The notes beneath the pieces were generated by a model. It made no database searches and was not told where the DNA came from. It saw only the letters and a list, made by a program, of their open reading frames with translations. DNA of 52,015 nt from Rhodococcus sp. HM1. GTDB taxonomy: Bacteria > Actinomycetota > Actinomycetes > Mycobacteriales > Mycobacteriaceae. The DNA is taken from positions 1-52,015 of the forward strand of contig NZ_JALPTB010000047.1 in the NCBI RefSeq assembly GCF_023218075.1, in the 5' to 3' direction. A program made the translations under genes and the position numbers. Below are positions 16,415-24,583 of this stretch, in pieces (positions within the stretch are counted from its first letter, which is position 1; every line of letters starts with the position of its first letter).

Positions 16415-16783
16415 CTAGCTTTCGTTGGCCCGGTTGTAGTGGCGTTTACCGTCGTTCGGGATACCGACCTGGATCTGCTCGTCGGTGACACGGACGGGGA
16501 AGCGGAAGAGCTTGCAGCCGGTGGGGTTGAGTCCTTCTCCAGTGCGCATGTCGAATTCCCATTTGTGTCCGGGACATTCGAGGGTGCCTGCTTCGTCGTT
16601 CCACTCACCGTCGGCGAGCAGCACTTCCTGGTGCGGGCACATGCCCTGGAAAGCCAGGATCTCGCCGCCGTTGTGGTGGACCAGCAGGATCTGCTCTCCT
16701 TCGACCTCCACGTCGAGGATGTCGCCTTCCCACAGTTCGTCGGTTTCGAGTGCGTCGGTCCAGCCGACTTCGGGGGCGCTCAT
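16415..16783 (-). CDS. Rieske-type 2Fe-2S ferredoxin of the diiron monooxygenase (TmoC-type)
   Basis: 122 residues. The Rieske cluster ligands are C49-P-H51 and C70-P-G-H73, in MCPHQEVLL and LECPGHKWEFD. It shuttles electrons from the reductase to the hydroxylase. A Rieske protein separates group 2 four-component enzymes (toluene 4-monooxygenase, alkene and isoprene monooxygenases) from propane, phenol and methane monooxygenases, which lack it. The start overlaps the gamma-subunit stop by ATGA. Confidence 0.95.
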   Translation of the reverse strand: MSAPEVGWTDALETDELWEGDILDVEVEGEQILLVHHNGGEILAFQGMCPHQEVLLADGEWNDEAGTLECPGHKWEFDMRTGEGLNPTGCKLFRFPVRVTDEQIQVGIPNDGKRHYNRANES

Positions 16784-17025
16784 CGGTATCCCACCTGCAG
16801 CACGTCGAGCGGGCCCACTCCCGCGTCGGTCACGGTGGCGGTGTCGGCGAGTACCCGGCCCTGGAACCGGACCTGCAGGGGCCGGGGCTGGGCTGCGACG
16901 CGGCGACCGGCGGCGTGGTACGCCACCTTCTCGGCGACGACCGACATCGGGTCCGTGTCGTCGATCGGGACGAGCAGAACGACGAAGTCGCCGTCGAAGA
17001 TCCCTTGCACGGGAAACAGTGCCAT
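16780..17025 (-). CDS. Diiron monooxygenase hydroxylase gamma subunit (TmoB-type)
   Basis: 81 residues with a ubiquitin-like fold pattern: MALFPVQGIFDGDFVVLLVP at the N-terminus, MSVVAEKVAYHAAGRRV for the helix, and GVGPLDVLQVGYR at the C-terminus. TmoB and TouB are 84-86 residues and have the same ends. The gene starts 16 bp after the alpha-subunit stop, and its stop overlaps the Rieske start. It completes the hydroxylase. Confidence 0.92.
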   Translation of the reverse strand: MALFPVQGIFDGDFVVLLVPIDDTDPMSVVAEKVAYHAAGRRVAAQPRPLQVRFQGRVLADTATVTDAGVGPLDVLQVGYR

Positions 17026-17041
17026 GTCGAGATCCTTTCTC

Positions 17042-18556
17042 TCAGCTGGCCTGCCGGCTGCCGGGTTGTCCGGCGAATGCCCAGGCGTAGTTCGTGGCGT
17101 CCTGTCCCTGTTCTGCCGGCGACAGACCCATGTAGTTCAGAGCGCCCTCGATGGTCGGTGGCTGGATGACTCCGCTCAGGAAGCGGTCGATGATATTGAG
17201 ATGCCCGGCGAAGCGTTCCGGGTTCTGCTCGTAGACCCACTTGCACGGTTCCGAGCAGAAGAGCCGGCGCCGGCCGTCGGTGTCCAGGATCAGAGGCTCG
17301 GGGCTGTCGAGCTTGCCGACCAGGTGGCCGGCCGGGTTCACGAGCGGGATCTGGCACATGTTGCAGACCATCGGGAACGTTTCCGGCAGGGTCAGTTCGG
17401 GTTTGCCGGCGCGGATGTTCGCGGTGATGGCGTCCCACACCTTGCCGAACGTGTCGTTCCAGCCGGGATACTTCTCCTCGAGCCAATCCCGTTCCTCGGG
17501 GGAGACCCCGGCGTCGGGATTCCACCAGACGGTCGGCCGCCAGCCCCACACCCCGAGATGCAGACCGTGGTGGTACCAGTCCAGCTCCTGCAGGAAATGG
17601 CTCTCCCAGTACCACGGCACCTCGAGACCGAAGTCGCGGAACTGGTCCACGAACTGCTTGATCACCATCTCGTTCATGAATTCCTTGAACGAGTGCTTGC
17701 GGTGTTCGAGCGGGGTGTAGTAGTCCATCGACAGCCCGGTCAGCAGGGCGAAGATGTGCCAGGTGCGCCAGAACATGTGGTCGACGAGCTTCTGCGCGAC
17801 GTCCGCTTGACCGTTGGCGATGAGGACCTTGATCGTCGGTTCGCCCTGCTGGGCGTGCCGGGCCTCGTCCGTCTGGATCGACGAGATCAACGATGCGAAG
17901 TCGACGTCGCCGACCTTCATCGCGTCGGCGGCCATGCCGAGGAACTGCAGGTTGGTGAAGCCGGTCTCGAAGGTGAAGGTCAGCTGGATCGCGGTCGAGA
18001 CGGCGTCGTTGGCGGTGAACATGTCGTCGAAGAGGCTGCGTGCTGCGATCACGCCCCATTCGTTGGTGTGAAATGCCTTGTGCGCCCAGTCGGCTCGGGG
18101 TTCCTCCGGCAGGAGTCCGTGGGGGAAGAAGGTCTGGATCTGGCCGTGTCGAGTCTCGTCGAGCGTTCCGTAGGTGGCCATGTTCCGCCACGCGGCCGAC
18201 CGGCCGAACCGGCCCATGCGGGCCTCACCGATACCTGCCATGTATTCGGGAACCGCGATGGCGCCGTAGTGCGCCAGGATCGCCGACTTCCATCCGGGGT
18301 CGAGGTTTTCGTACATCGCCGAGCGGGCCAGGATGGAGTTGACCGCGTAGACGGACGTGTCCTTGTCGACCTGGTTGTGGACGTACTCCGGGTACGTGAT
18401 CTTGTACGGTTCGTCCCAGATCCACCACTGCTCCGTCGGGATTCCGTAACTGTTGGACTGGACCTGCGGCCACACCTGGTCCTCCTCGACGTATCGAAGT
18501 GTCCAGTTCATGTCCCGCGTGAGGTCGTACCATTCCGATCGCGCCAACTTGGGCAT
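17042..18556 (-). CDS. Diiron monooxygenase hydroxylase alpha subunit (TmoA/IsoA-type), catalytic
   Basis: 504 residues, the size of TmoA (about 500). All six diiron ligands are present at the same numbers as in TmoA: E104, E134, H137 (DETRH), E197, E231 and H234 (DEARH). Pocket positions I100, A107, F176, T201 and F205 match those that shape toluene 4-monooxygenase; position 103 is proline instead of glycine. The C-terminal part has four cysteines, C398/C401 and C434/C438, like a YHS zinc site; in TmoA as recalled only the first pair is kept. The enzyme inserts one oxygen atom from O2 into an alkene or aromatic. The substrate is not settled: the sequence resembles TmoA more than Xanthobacter XamoA, and no glutathione genes of the isoprene type are adjacent. 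Confidence 0.95.
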   Translation of the reverse strand: MPKLARSEWYDLTRDMNWTLRYVEEDQVWPQVQSNSYGIPTEQWWIWDEPYKITYPEYVHNQVDKDTSVYAVNSILARSAMYENLDPGWKSAILAHYGAIAVPEYMAGIGEARMGRFGRSAAWRNMATYGTLDETRHGQIQTFFPHGLLPEEPRADWAHKAFHTNEWGVIAARSLFDDMFTANDAVSTAIQLTFTFETGFTNLQFLGMAADAMKVGDVDFASLISSIQTDEARHAQQGEPTIKVLIANGQADVAQKLVDHMFWRTWHIFALLTGLSMDYYTPLEHRKHSFKEFMNEMVIKQFVDQFRDFGLEVPWYWESHFLQELDWYHHGLHLGVWGWRPTVWWNPDAGVSPEERDWLEEKYPGWNDTFGKVWDAITANIRAGKPELTLPETFPMVCNMCQIPLVNPAGHLVGKLDSPEPLILDTDGRRRLFCSEPCKWVYEQNPERFAGHLNIIDRFLSGVIQPPTIEGALNYMGLSPAEQGQDATNYAWAFAGQPGSRQAS

Positions 18557-18590
18557 GTCGTTTCCCTTACTGTCGTGCTTGGTGTGTGCA

Positions 18591-18605
18591 CGCCGCGTTG
18601 CGGCG
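18591..18605. promoter_or_regulatory. Intercistronic hairpin between the leader gene and the alpha-subunit gene
   Basis: CGCCGC-GTT-GCGGCG, a perfect 6-bp stem, lies in the 87-bp gap between the 136-residue gene and the alpha-subunit gene. It is too short for a confident terminator and lacks a U tract. It could set relative expression by processing or partial termination, so the alpha gene may also have its own start. Confidence 0.35.
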
Positions 18606-18643
18606 AAAGGTGTTGCAGCGGAATCGTGATGGTTCGATTCCTG

Positions 18644-19054
18644 CTATCCGGGAGTCCGATGCAATTCGAAGGTGTACAGGACGACGAGCGTGCCGTCCCT
18701 GAGGCGAGACGGCCGAATTGCGACCTCTGCCTTGTGGATCGGGACCGTGCCGTCCACGACCAGCGAGACCGTGCACCGGTCGTATCCGGGGGCGCTGACG
18801 TGGATTTCGATCGCATCGGTAGCGGCGCGCGAACCGTGCTCCAGAATTTCGAAGGATCCCTCGGGTTCGGCGTCGAGGAGTACGCCCCATACTCCGACGA
18901 CGGCGTCGGTCACGGCGGCGCCGTCGTCGCCGACGATCTCGCCTGCGAGAAGGAGTTCGATTGCCTCGCTGTCGAATTCGTTCACCGTGAGTGCTGCGGG
19001 GGATGCGAGGTGTGTCGAACGGGCTGCGGGAGGCTCGACGCTGATGACGGACAT
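18644..19054 (-). CDS. Small unknown protein with a transthyretin/intradiol-dioxygenase-like beta domain, first gene of the monooxygenase unit
   Basis: 136 residues from the ATG at 19054, which has GAGGG 8 nt upstream; the ORF to 19474 is an upstream shadow. LLAGEIVGDDGAAVTDAVVGVW and EIHVSAPGYDRCTVSLVVDG resemble the beta-sandwich of intradiol ring-cleavage dioxygenases (FTGRV..G.PVPGAVVEVW, and H-x-H-x-x-V-SAPGY). The two Tyr and two His iron ligands are not conserved: only one His remains in IEIHVSAPGY. It may therefore be a binding or assembly protein rather than a dioxygenase. It is absent from the classic tmo, iso and xamo operons as far as known. The fold is a tentative reading. Confidence 0.6.
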   Translation of the reverse strand: MSVISVEPPAARSTHLASPAALTVNEFDSEAIELLLAGEIVGDDGAAVTDAVVGVWGVLLDAEPEGSFEILEHGSRAATDAIEIHVSAPGYDRCTVSLVVDGTVPIHKAEVAIRPSRLRDGTLVVLYTFELHRTPG

Positions 19055-19277
19055 GTGAATCCCTCTTCTTCTTCTCCGGACGGGACGTCGGTTGGACCGC
19101 GTCCCCTTCGGAGCGGGAGTTCCGGCCACGCGCTTTGCTCGCTGTCGCGCCTTCGTTCCGGTGGATTCCCGCTCGCGTGGAAGAAATGTTAGGTGGATCA
19201 CAGAGGGAGGAATATCCGCCCGGCGCAGGGTCTGGCCGGATTGCGCAACGAGTTCGAAAGCCGCGTCGACGCTCGCC
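19055..19277. promoter_or_regulatory. Probable promoter region of the monooxygenase operon (downstream of araC)
   Basis: 223 bp lie between the AraC gene and the first operon gene, on the same strand. There is a TTGCGCAA palindrome at 19241-19248 and, on the minus strand, a TAACAT hexamer near 19185-19190 that could act as a -10 element. No -24/-12 sigma-54 element was found. An AraC-type activator would be expected to bind direct repeats here, but no convincing pair was found by eye. Confidence 0.35.
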
Positions 19278-20282
19278 TCACCACGTCGGCGACAGGGAGC
19301 TCTGTGGTTCCCTGTTGCGCAGAGTCTCGGACGGTGTCTCGCCGAACTTGTTGCGATAGGCCGCGGCGAACCGCCCGAGATGCGTGAAGCCCCATCGGAA
19401 CGCACTGTCCGAGACGGACGTCTGCACCTCCGGGTTGCAGAGTTCCGCGTGCACACGCTGAAGGCGGACTTCACGCAGATAGGTGGTCGGGGATACGCCG
19501 ACGTAGCGCTGGAACCCGGACTGCAGCGTTCGGGCGCTGACCCCGATCGCGCGGGAGAGTTCCGATATCGTCCATGGTTCTTCCGGCTGCTGTTCGAGCA
19601 GGTCGATCGCCTGCTTCACGACACGCGGCCGTGCCGGTCCGTGCGTGCTGAGCAGCTGTTCGGAATAGTTGTGCGGCTGACCGACCAGCAAGCCCGTCAT
19701 CACCAGTTCTTCGACGCGTGCGACCAGGAGCGGCTGGTGACCGATCTCCGCGTCGCGTTCCATCTCGGCCTGCAGCAGCCTGACGCTGTCGACCCAGGTG
19801 TGCAGCGACGGGGTGGTCAGGTCCATGCCGAAGTCGAAGCACAGCGGCGCCTTGATCTCGCAGCCCAGCAGGCCTGCAAGCTGCCGTTCCAGAGCGTGGC
19901 GTTCGATGCGTACGAAGAACATGCTGTAGTCGGGGGTCAGGGCGATCATCGAGGGGTCGTCCGCCCGATAGGCCACGCCGTGGTTCGGTATCGACACAGC
20001 GGTTTCGTGCCGGCCCCGCCGCGCTTCCGCGCTTCCCGTCAGGGGCAGAGTGAAGAAGTACTGCGCCTCGGTCGTCGGCGCCTCCAGCGTGATGCGGGAC
20101 TCGTACTTCAGGTACGCCAGAGTGATGTGGCCGAGCCTGGCGGCGTTCATCCGCGCATTCGAGGACACCGCGCCCAAGGCCTGCACCTTGTGGGGCACCA
20201 GGAGACGGGCGCCGACATCGCGGATCACATCGAGGTCTCCGGTGCGGAACTGAGTGCAACCGGCAAGGGGTTCCATCGCCAT
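19278..20282 (-). CDS. AraC family transcriptional regulator (AraC-binding-like N-domain), likely activator of the monooxygenase
   Basis: 334 residues. The C-terminal AraC DNA-binding domain has two HTH motifs: TISELSRAIGVSARTLQSGFQRYVG... with SPTTYLREVRLQRVHAEL, then VSDSAFRWGFTHLGRFAAAYRNKFGETPSETL. The N-terminal part (DVIRDVGARLLVPHKV... QYFFTLPLTGSAEARR) is the AraC-binding-like sensor found in regulators of aromatic and hydrocarbon catabolism. The ATG at 20282 has AGAGGTG upstream; the longer ORF is rejected. It lies directly upstream of the monooxygenase genes. M. tuberculosis PknK acts on the AraC regulator VirS, so this protein is a candidate PknK substrate. Confidence 0.9.
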   Translation of the reverse strand: MAMEPLAGCTQFRTGDLDVIRDVGARLLVPHKVQALGAVSSNARMNAARLGHITLAYLKYESRITLEAPTTEAQYFFTLPLTGSAEARRGRHETAVSIPNHGVAYRADDPSMIALTPDYSMFFVRIERHALERQLAGLLGCEIKAPLCFDFGMDLTTPSLHTWVDSVRLLQAEMERDAEIGHQPLLVARVEELVMTGLLVGQPHNYSEQLLSTHGPARPRVVKQAIDLLEQQPEEPWTISELSRAIGVSARTLQSGFQRYVGVSPTTYLREVRLQRVHAELCNPEVQTSVSDSAFRWGFTHLGRFAAAYRNKFGETPSETLRNREPQSSLSPTW

Positions 20283-20362
20283 GTAAGCAGCACCTCTACT
20301 TCTCTGGTCCCCCCGCGCGAATGCGTGTTGCGATAGACGTGGGGCAGCCATCGCGGGTGTGG

Positions 20363-20378
20363 TGTGACCCGCGTCACG
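20363..20378. promoter_or_regulatory. CRP/GlxR-type site upstream of araC
   Basis: TGTGA-CCCGCG-TCACG matches the cAMP-receptor consensus TGTGA-N6-TCACA at 9 of 10 positions. It is centred about 88 bp upstream of the araC start, a normal place for activation or for carbon catabolite control. The cAMP receptor gene is not in the window. Confidence 0.6.
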
Positions 20379-20493
20379 GCAGTGTACGCCGAGGAGGGTG
20401 CTCGTGCCAGTTTCGGTCGGTTTGCGGTGACCGCGCAGGTGCAGACAGGGAAATCGCGTCCTACGTGCCTGTCACACGTTCCGGGCGAGGCGC

Positions 20494-22071
20494 TCAGCGC
20501 GCGACCTCCTCGAAGTGCGTGCGACCCTTCCGCTGCCACAGCACACCACCGCCCGCGGTGACGCCCTGTGCCTTCAGTTCGCGCTTGAGGATCTTGTTCG
20601 TCGCGGTGACCGGCAGGTCGCGGTCGATCCGCACCCAGCGCGGCCATGCCTTCGGGGACAGGTCGGACTGCGCGGCGAGGAACTGCTCGAACTCGTCGGG
20701 GGAGAGGTCGGCATCGTCCTGCAGCACCATCGCCGCCATCGCCTGATCGCCGACGCTGTCGTCGGGTACCGCGTAGACGGCGACCCGGTTCAGGGCCGGA
20801 AGGCGCTGCAGGATCCGTTCGATCGGGGCGGCGGCGAGGTTCTCACCGTCGACGCGCATCCAGTCGGCGGTGCGTCCGGCCAGATAGATCCACCCGTCCG
20901 CATCCTTGTAGCCGAGGTCGCCCGACCAGAACATGCCGCCGCGCATCCGCTCGTTCGTGGCGTCCGGATCGTTGTAGTAGCCGGAGAAGAACCCGCCGCC
21001 GTGCGTGTTGACGAGTTCACCGATTGCCTTGTCCGCGTTGATCAATGCGCCGTTCTCGTCGAACTCCGCCGGCTCGCACTCGGTGAGGGTGTCGGAATCG
21101 TAGACGGCGACACCGTCGAGACCGCGGCCGATCGACCCGGGTGGGGTGCCCGGTTCGCGCGTGATGATGATGGCCAGTTCCGTCGACCCGAATCCGTCGA
21201 ACACCGTGCAGCCGAAGCGGCGCGAGAACTCGTCGATGTCGCGGTCGGTGGCCTCGTTGCCGAACGCCACCCGCAGCGGATTGTCGCGATCGTCGGGTTG
21301 TTCGGGTGTGGCGAGAACGTAGGAGAGAGGTTTGCCGACGTAGTTCATGTAGGTGACGCCGTAGCGGCGGACGTCGTCGAGGAAGCGTGACGCCGAGAAC
21401 GACACCGGCACCATCGCCGCCCCGCTGTTGATCGCGACGCTCCACCCCGCCACGATCGCGTTGGAGTGGAACAGCGGCATGGACAAGTAGCAGACGTCGT
21501 CGCCGGTGATGTCGAACCGGTCGACGAGGTTGCGGCCGGAGAAGAGCACCGTGAGGTGCGCGACCTGCACGGGTTTCGGATCGCCGCTGGTGCCGGACGT
21601 GAAGATCATCATGAACGTGTCCATGACTGCCGCTTCGCGGTGCGGGGTCAGGTCCCCGGCCGAGGCGATCAACTCGGCCCATTCCGGTGTCGAGGTGTCG
21701 AACACCCGCACTCCGGTCAGGTCGAGACCGTCGAGCAGCGGCCGGTGTTCGGCATCGGTGACGACGATCTGGCAATCGGCGCGCCGGATGTCCCGGGCGA
21801 GACCGTCCCCGCGGCGGGTGGTGTTGATGCCGCACAGCACGTACCCGCCCAGGCCGGCCGCGGCGATCGCGGTGAGCATGTCCGGGGTGTTGCCGAGCAG
21901 GGTGCCCACGTGCACGGGCCGAGCCGGGTCGGCGATGGCGAGGAGTGCGGCGGCCTGCGCCGACGCCTCGCCGAGGTGTTCCCGCCAGGTCCAGGTGCGG
22001 TCGCCGTGGACGAGCGCGACGGTGGTGTCGTCGAGGCGCTCGCGCAGTACCTGCTGGACGGTCTCGGCCAT
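20494..22071 (-). CDS. Acyl-CoA synthetase (FadD-type AMP-binding ligase)
   Basis: 525 residues of the ANL superfamily. The P-loop is MIFTSGTSGDPKPV near residue 155, VFDGFGSTELAI (adenine binding) near 285, GYYNDP and SGDLGYKDADGWIYLAGR near 370-400 (hinge Asp and Arg), and the C-terminal lysine motif TATNKILKREL. It would activate a carboxylic acid to its AMP ester and then to acyl-CoA. It starts 4 bp after the FMO/hydrolase stop and is clearly co-transcribed with it, so the acid released by that fusion is an attractive substrate. It resembles mycobacterial FadD17-type proteins. Chain length cannot be read from the sequence. Confidence 0.9.
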   Translation of the reverse strand: MAETVQQVLRERLDDTTVALVHGDRTWTWREHLGEASAQAAALLAIADPARPVHVGTLLGNTPDMLTAIAAAGLGGYVLCGINTTRRGDGLARDIRRADCQIVVTDAEHRPLLDGLDLTGVRVFDTSTPEWAELIASAGDLTPHREAAVMDTFMMIFTSGTSGDPKPVQVAHLTVLFSGRNLVDRFDITGDDVCYLSMPLFHSNAIVAGWSVAINSGAAMVPVSFSASRFLDDVRRYGVTYMNYVGKPLSYVLATPEQPDDRDNPLRVAFGNEATDRDIDEFSRRFGCTVFDGFGSTELAIIITREPGTPPGSIGRGLDGVAVYDSDTLTECEPAEFDENGALINADKAIGELVNTHGGGFFSGYYNDPDATNERMRGGMFWSGDLGYKDADGWIYLAGRTADWMRVDGENLAAAPIERILQRLPALNRVAVYAVPDDSVGDQAMAAMVLQDDADLSPDEFEQFLAAQSDLSPKAWPRWVRIDRDLPVTATNKILKRELKAQGVTAGGGVLWQRKGRTHFEEVAR

Positions 22072-22075
22072 CGTC

Positions 22076-24424
22076 CTACCTTCGTGTCGTGGGGGCGGCG
22101 TGCCGGCCGCGGGCCGGTTCCGGGGCGGCTGCCGTGACCTCGGCAGCCTCGTCCTGGACGGTGCCGAGGTGGCGGGAGAGGAACAGGATCTGATGCTCGA
22201 CCGCAGCGTCGAATCTGCGGTGACCGGCGTAGAGACCGAAGTGGTCGCACGGATAGTGCCGGACCTCGGCGCGGGCGGCGAACCCGGCGACGGCCGCGGA
22301 GTGCGGGGGTGCGCTGCGATCGAAATCGGCGATCTGCATCAGCACCGGGCACAGTACGTTCTTCACCTGCTTCGCCGGCCGGTACGACCCGAGCTGCATC
22401 GTGATGTCCGCGTCGATCTCGTTGCGCCAGGTCGGCCCGGCGATGCCGGTGTAGTCCTCGAAATAGCCGTCCAGGCTGAGTGCCGCCGGCTCGCCGGGGC
22501 GGCCGACAACGGCGATCGTGGTGCCGGTCCGCCCGGTGAGGGCGCCGACGCGGCTGCGCAGACCGATCGCGGCCGAGCGCGCGAGCGTGCGGACGCTGTG
22601 GTGACGCAGCGCGGTCACCGCGGCGGCGCGGCCGTCGACGAGCGGGGTCATCGACACCACCGCGGCGACGTCGGTGCGGCCGGCGGCCACCGCGAGCACG
22701 TGTCCGCCCGACAGGGACACCCCCCACAACGCGACCCGGCCGGGATCGACTCCGTCGAGTGCGGCCGCGGCCGACAGCGCGGCCCGGTAGTCGTCGAGCT
22801 GATCGGCCACGTCGACACGCTGACGCACCGCGCCGCCCGAGGAGCCGAACCCGCGATAGTCGAATGCGAACACGTCGAGTCCGGCGTCGGCGAGCCGCTG
22901 CGCGAACGGCTGCAATCCGGAGTCCTTCGTGCCGCCGAGCCCGTGTGCCATCACCACGATCGGCCGGCCCCGGTCGTTCGCGAGGCGGTCGTCGGAGGCG
23001 CGGAAATACCAGGCGTCGCAAGGGGTTCCGGACGAATCGAACGTGACGCTGCGGCAGGAGGACGTTTCCGCACGGATCGCGCACCGGTCGTCGGGCGGTG
23101 CGGCTGCCACGAGAGCCGCACGGGCCGCACCCTCCGGCAGTTCGCGGGTGCGCAGGTCGTGCTCGTAGAGGAAGTAGTCGACCTGCTGGGTGTGCCGCGG
23201 CCGGTCGAGCATGTGACCGGTGTACTTCTGCTGGTCCTCGGCGATCACCCGCCGCATGTCGGCGATCGGCGGCAGCCGGTAGCGGCCCGCCGCGTACGCG
23301 GCGATGAGCCGCGCCTGGGATTCGACGAACGGGAACAGGGTCGGGGTCGCCTGCGCGAACCCGGCGAACGCGAGATCGTCGATGCCGGGTGCGAAGATCC
23401 GCTTGTACAGGTCGATGCGGTTGCCCGGCGCGCTGATGAAGTCCTCGTCGAAGAACGGGAACGTGATGTTGTACCCGGTGGCGTGGACGATGATGTCGAA
23501 CTCGCCGGACGTCCCGTCCTCGAAATGCACCGTCCGGCCGTCGAGCAGGCGGACATCGGGTTTCGGGATCACGTCACCGGAACCGAGGCGCAGCGGCAGT
23601 TCCACCGACTGGGTCGGATGTGCTTCGAAGAAGCGGTGATTCGGGGTGGGCAGGCCGTACCGCTCGGGGCGACCGGACAGGAGCGGCTGGCCGAGTTGCG
23701 CGACCTTGCGCTGCCACGCGAGCGGAAGGTACGGGCTGGTGCGGTAGTACTTGTCGGCGGGTCTGCCGGCGATGTACTTCGGCACGATCCACGCACCCGA
23801 CCGGGTGGAGAGGGTGACCTCGTTGCCGAGGGTCTTCGACGACAGCTCGACGGCGATGTCCGCGGCGCTGTTGCCGAGGCCGACGACGAGAATCCGCCGG
23901 CCGGTGAAGTCCAGCGGGGTCTGCGGGTCGATGTAGTGGTGCGAATGGATCTCGGTGCCTGTGAACTCGCCGGGGAACTCCGCCATCCGCGGATCCCAGT
24001 GATGGCCGTTGGCGACGACGAGGAAATCGGCGTGCCGGGTGCTGCCGTCCTCGAGGTCGAGGTCCCAGCCGCCGTTCTCGACCGGTTCGGCGTGCACCAC
24101 ACCGTTGCGGAACTCGATGTTCTTCTCGAGGTCGAACGCGCGGGCGTACCCGTCCAGGTATGCCTTGATCTGGGTGTGGTGCGGGAAATCCGGATACTCG
24201 TCGGGCATCGGATAGTCCTTGAAGGACAACTGATGCTTCGAGGTGTCGATGTGCAGCGATCGGTAGGCGCTGCTGTGACCGTTCGGGTTCCCGAATGCCC
24301 AGTTGCCGCCGATGCGATCGGAGGTCTCGAAACAGGTGTAGGGAATGCCGTAGTCGCCCAGCATCTTTGCGGTCGTCAGCCCGCTGATTCCTGCCCCGAT
24401 GACGGCCGTGGTCGGTGCCGGCAT
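22076..24424 (-). CDS. Fusion of a flavin-containing monooxygenase and an alpha/beta hydrolase
   Basis: 782 residues in two parts. Residues 1-430 are a class B flavin monooxygenase: FAD fold GAGISG (10-15), GGNWAFG near 40, FMO fingerprint F-x-G-x3-H-x3-Y at F154-Y164, and NADPH fold GLGNSA (182-187). Residues 450-755 are an alpha/beta hydrolase: oxyanion segment HGLGGTKD (494-501), nucleophile S570 in GVSLSGG, probable acid D700 or D702, and H728. The fusion could make an ester from a ketone and cleave it at once. The fingerprint is FMO-type rather than the strict Baeyer-Villiger form (W/D at the end), so N- or S-oxidation is possible. The ATG at 24424 has GAGGAG upstream. It starts the operon with the acyl-CoA synthetase. 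Confidence 0.9.
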   Translation of the reverse strand: MPAPTTAVIGAGISGLTTAKMLGDYGIPYTCFETSDRIGGNWAFGNPNGHSSAYRSLHIDTSKHQLSFKDYPMPDEYPDFPHHTQIKAYLDGYARAFDLEKNIEFRNGVVHAEPVENGGWDLDLEDGSTRHADFLVVANGHHWDPRMAEFPGEFTGTEIHSHHYIDPQTPLDFTGRRILVVGLGNSAADIAVELSSKTLGNEVTLSTRSGAWIVPKYIAGRPADKYYRTSPYLPLAWQRKVAQLGQPLLSGRPERYGLPTPNHRFFEAHPTQSVELPLRLGSGDVIPKPDVRLLDGRTVHFEDGTSGEFDIIVHATGYNITFPFFDEDFISAPGNRIDLYKRIFAPGIDDLAFAGFAQATPTLFPFVESQARLIAAYAAGRYRLPPIADMRRVIAEDQQKYTGHMLDRPRHTQQVDYFLYEHDLRTRELPEGAARAALVAAAPPDDRCAIRAETSSCRSVTFDSSGTPCDAWYFRASDDRLANDRGRPIVVMAHGLGGTKDSGLQPFAQRLADAGLDVFAFDYRGFGSSGGAVRQRVDVADQLDDYRAALSAAAALDGVDPGRVALWGVSLSGGHVLAVAAGRTDVAAVVSMTPLVDGRAAAVTALRHHSVRTLARSAAIGLRSRVGALTGRTGTTIAVVGRPGEPAALSLDGYFEDYTGIAGPTWRNEIDADITMQLGSYRPAKQVKNVLCPVLMQIADFDRSAPPHSAAVAGFAARAEVRHYPCDHFGLYAGHRRFDAAVEHQILFLSRHLGTVQDEAAEVTAAAPEPARGRHAAPTTRR

Positions 24425-24499
24425 GCGTCAGCTCCTCGATCCTGCTGCCGGAGCGGTTCCGGCGCGGTGCCCGCCAATCTAGAACATGTTTCCCTCCGG

Positions 24500-24527
24500 T
24501 GTGAACAGATCTCGAAAACTGTCTACA
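24500..24527. promoter_or_regulatory. Probable TetR operator between the FMO/hydrolase gene and tetR
   Basis: TGTGAACAG (24500-24508) and CTGTCTACA (24519-24527) form an inverted repeat with 7 of 9 matches and a 10-bp centre, in the 159-bp divergent region. A shorter AACATGTT dyad lies at 24483-24490. Its position fits repression of both genes by the adjacent TetR protein; binding is inferred. Confidence 0.5.
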
Positions 24528-24583
24528 GCGGGTATCGTCGCGGTCGTGTCCCGGCACCGGGCCGGGACCGGTGCGGAGGCACG

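Noticed and set aside
17042-18556. Naming the alpha subunit isoA or tmoA
   Set aside because: Gene order fits both isoprene and toluene types, but no isoGHIJ genes are adjacent and the substrate cannot be decided from sequence.
18644-19054. Functional catechol 1,2-dioxygenase
   Set aside because: Too short (136 residues) and the Tyr/His iron ligands are not present.
16031-19192. 1053-codon plus-strand ORF across the monooxygenase operon
   Set aside because: It runs antisense through five confirmed genes and their gaps, has no domain, and is explained by third-position GC bias.
19055-19277. Sigma-54 promoter before the monooxygenase operon
   Set aside because: No -24 GG / -12 GC element was found, and the neighbouring regulator is AraC-type, not an enhancer-binding protein.
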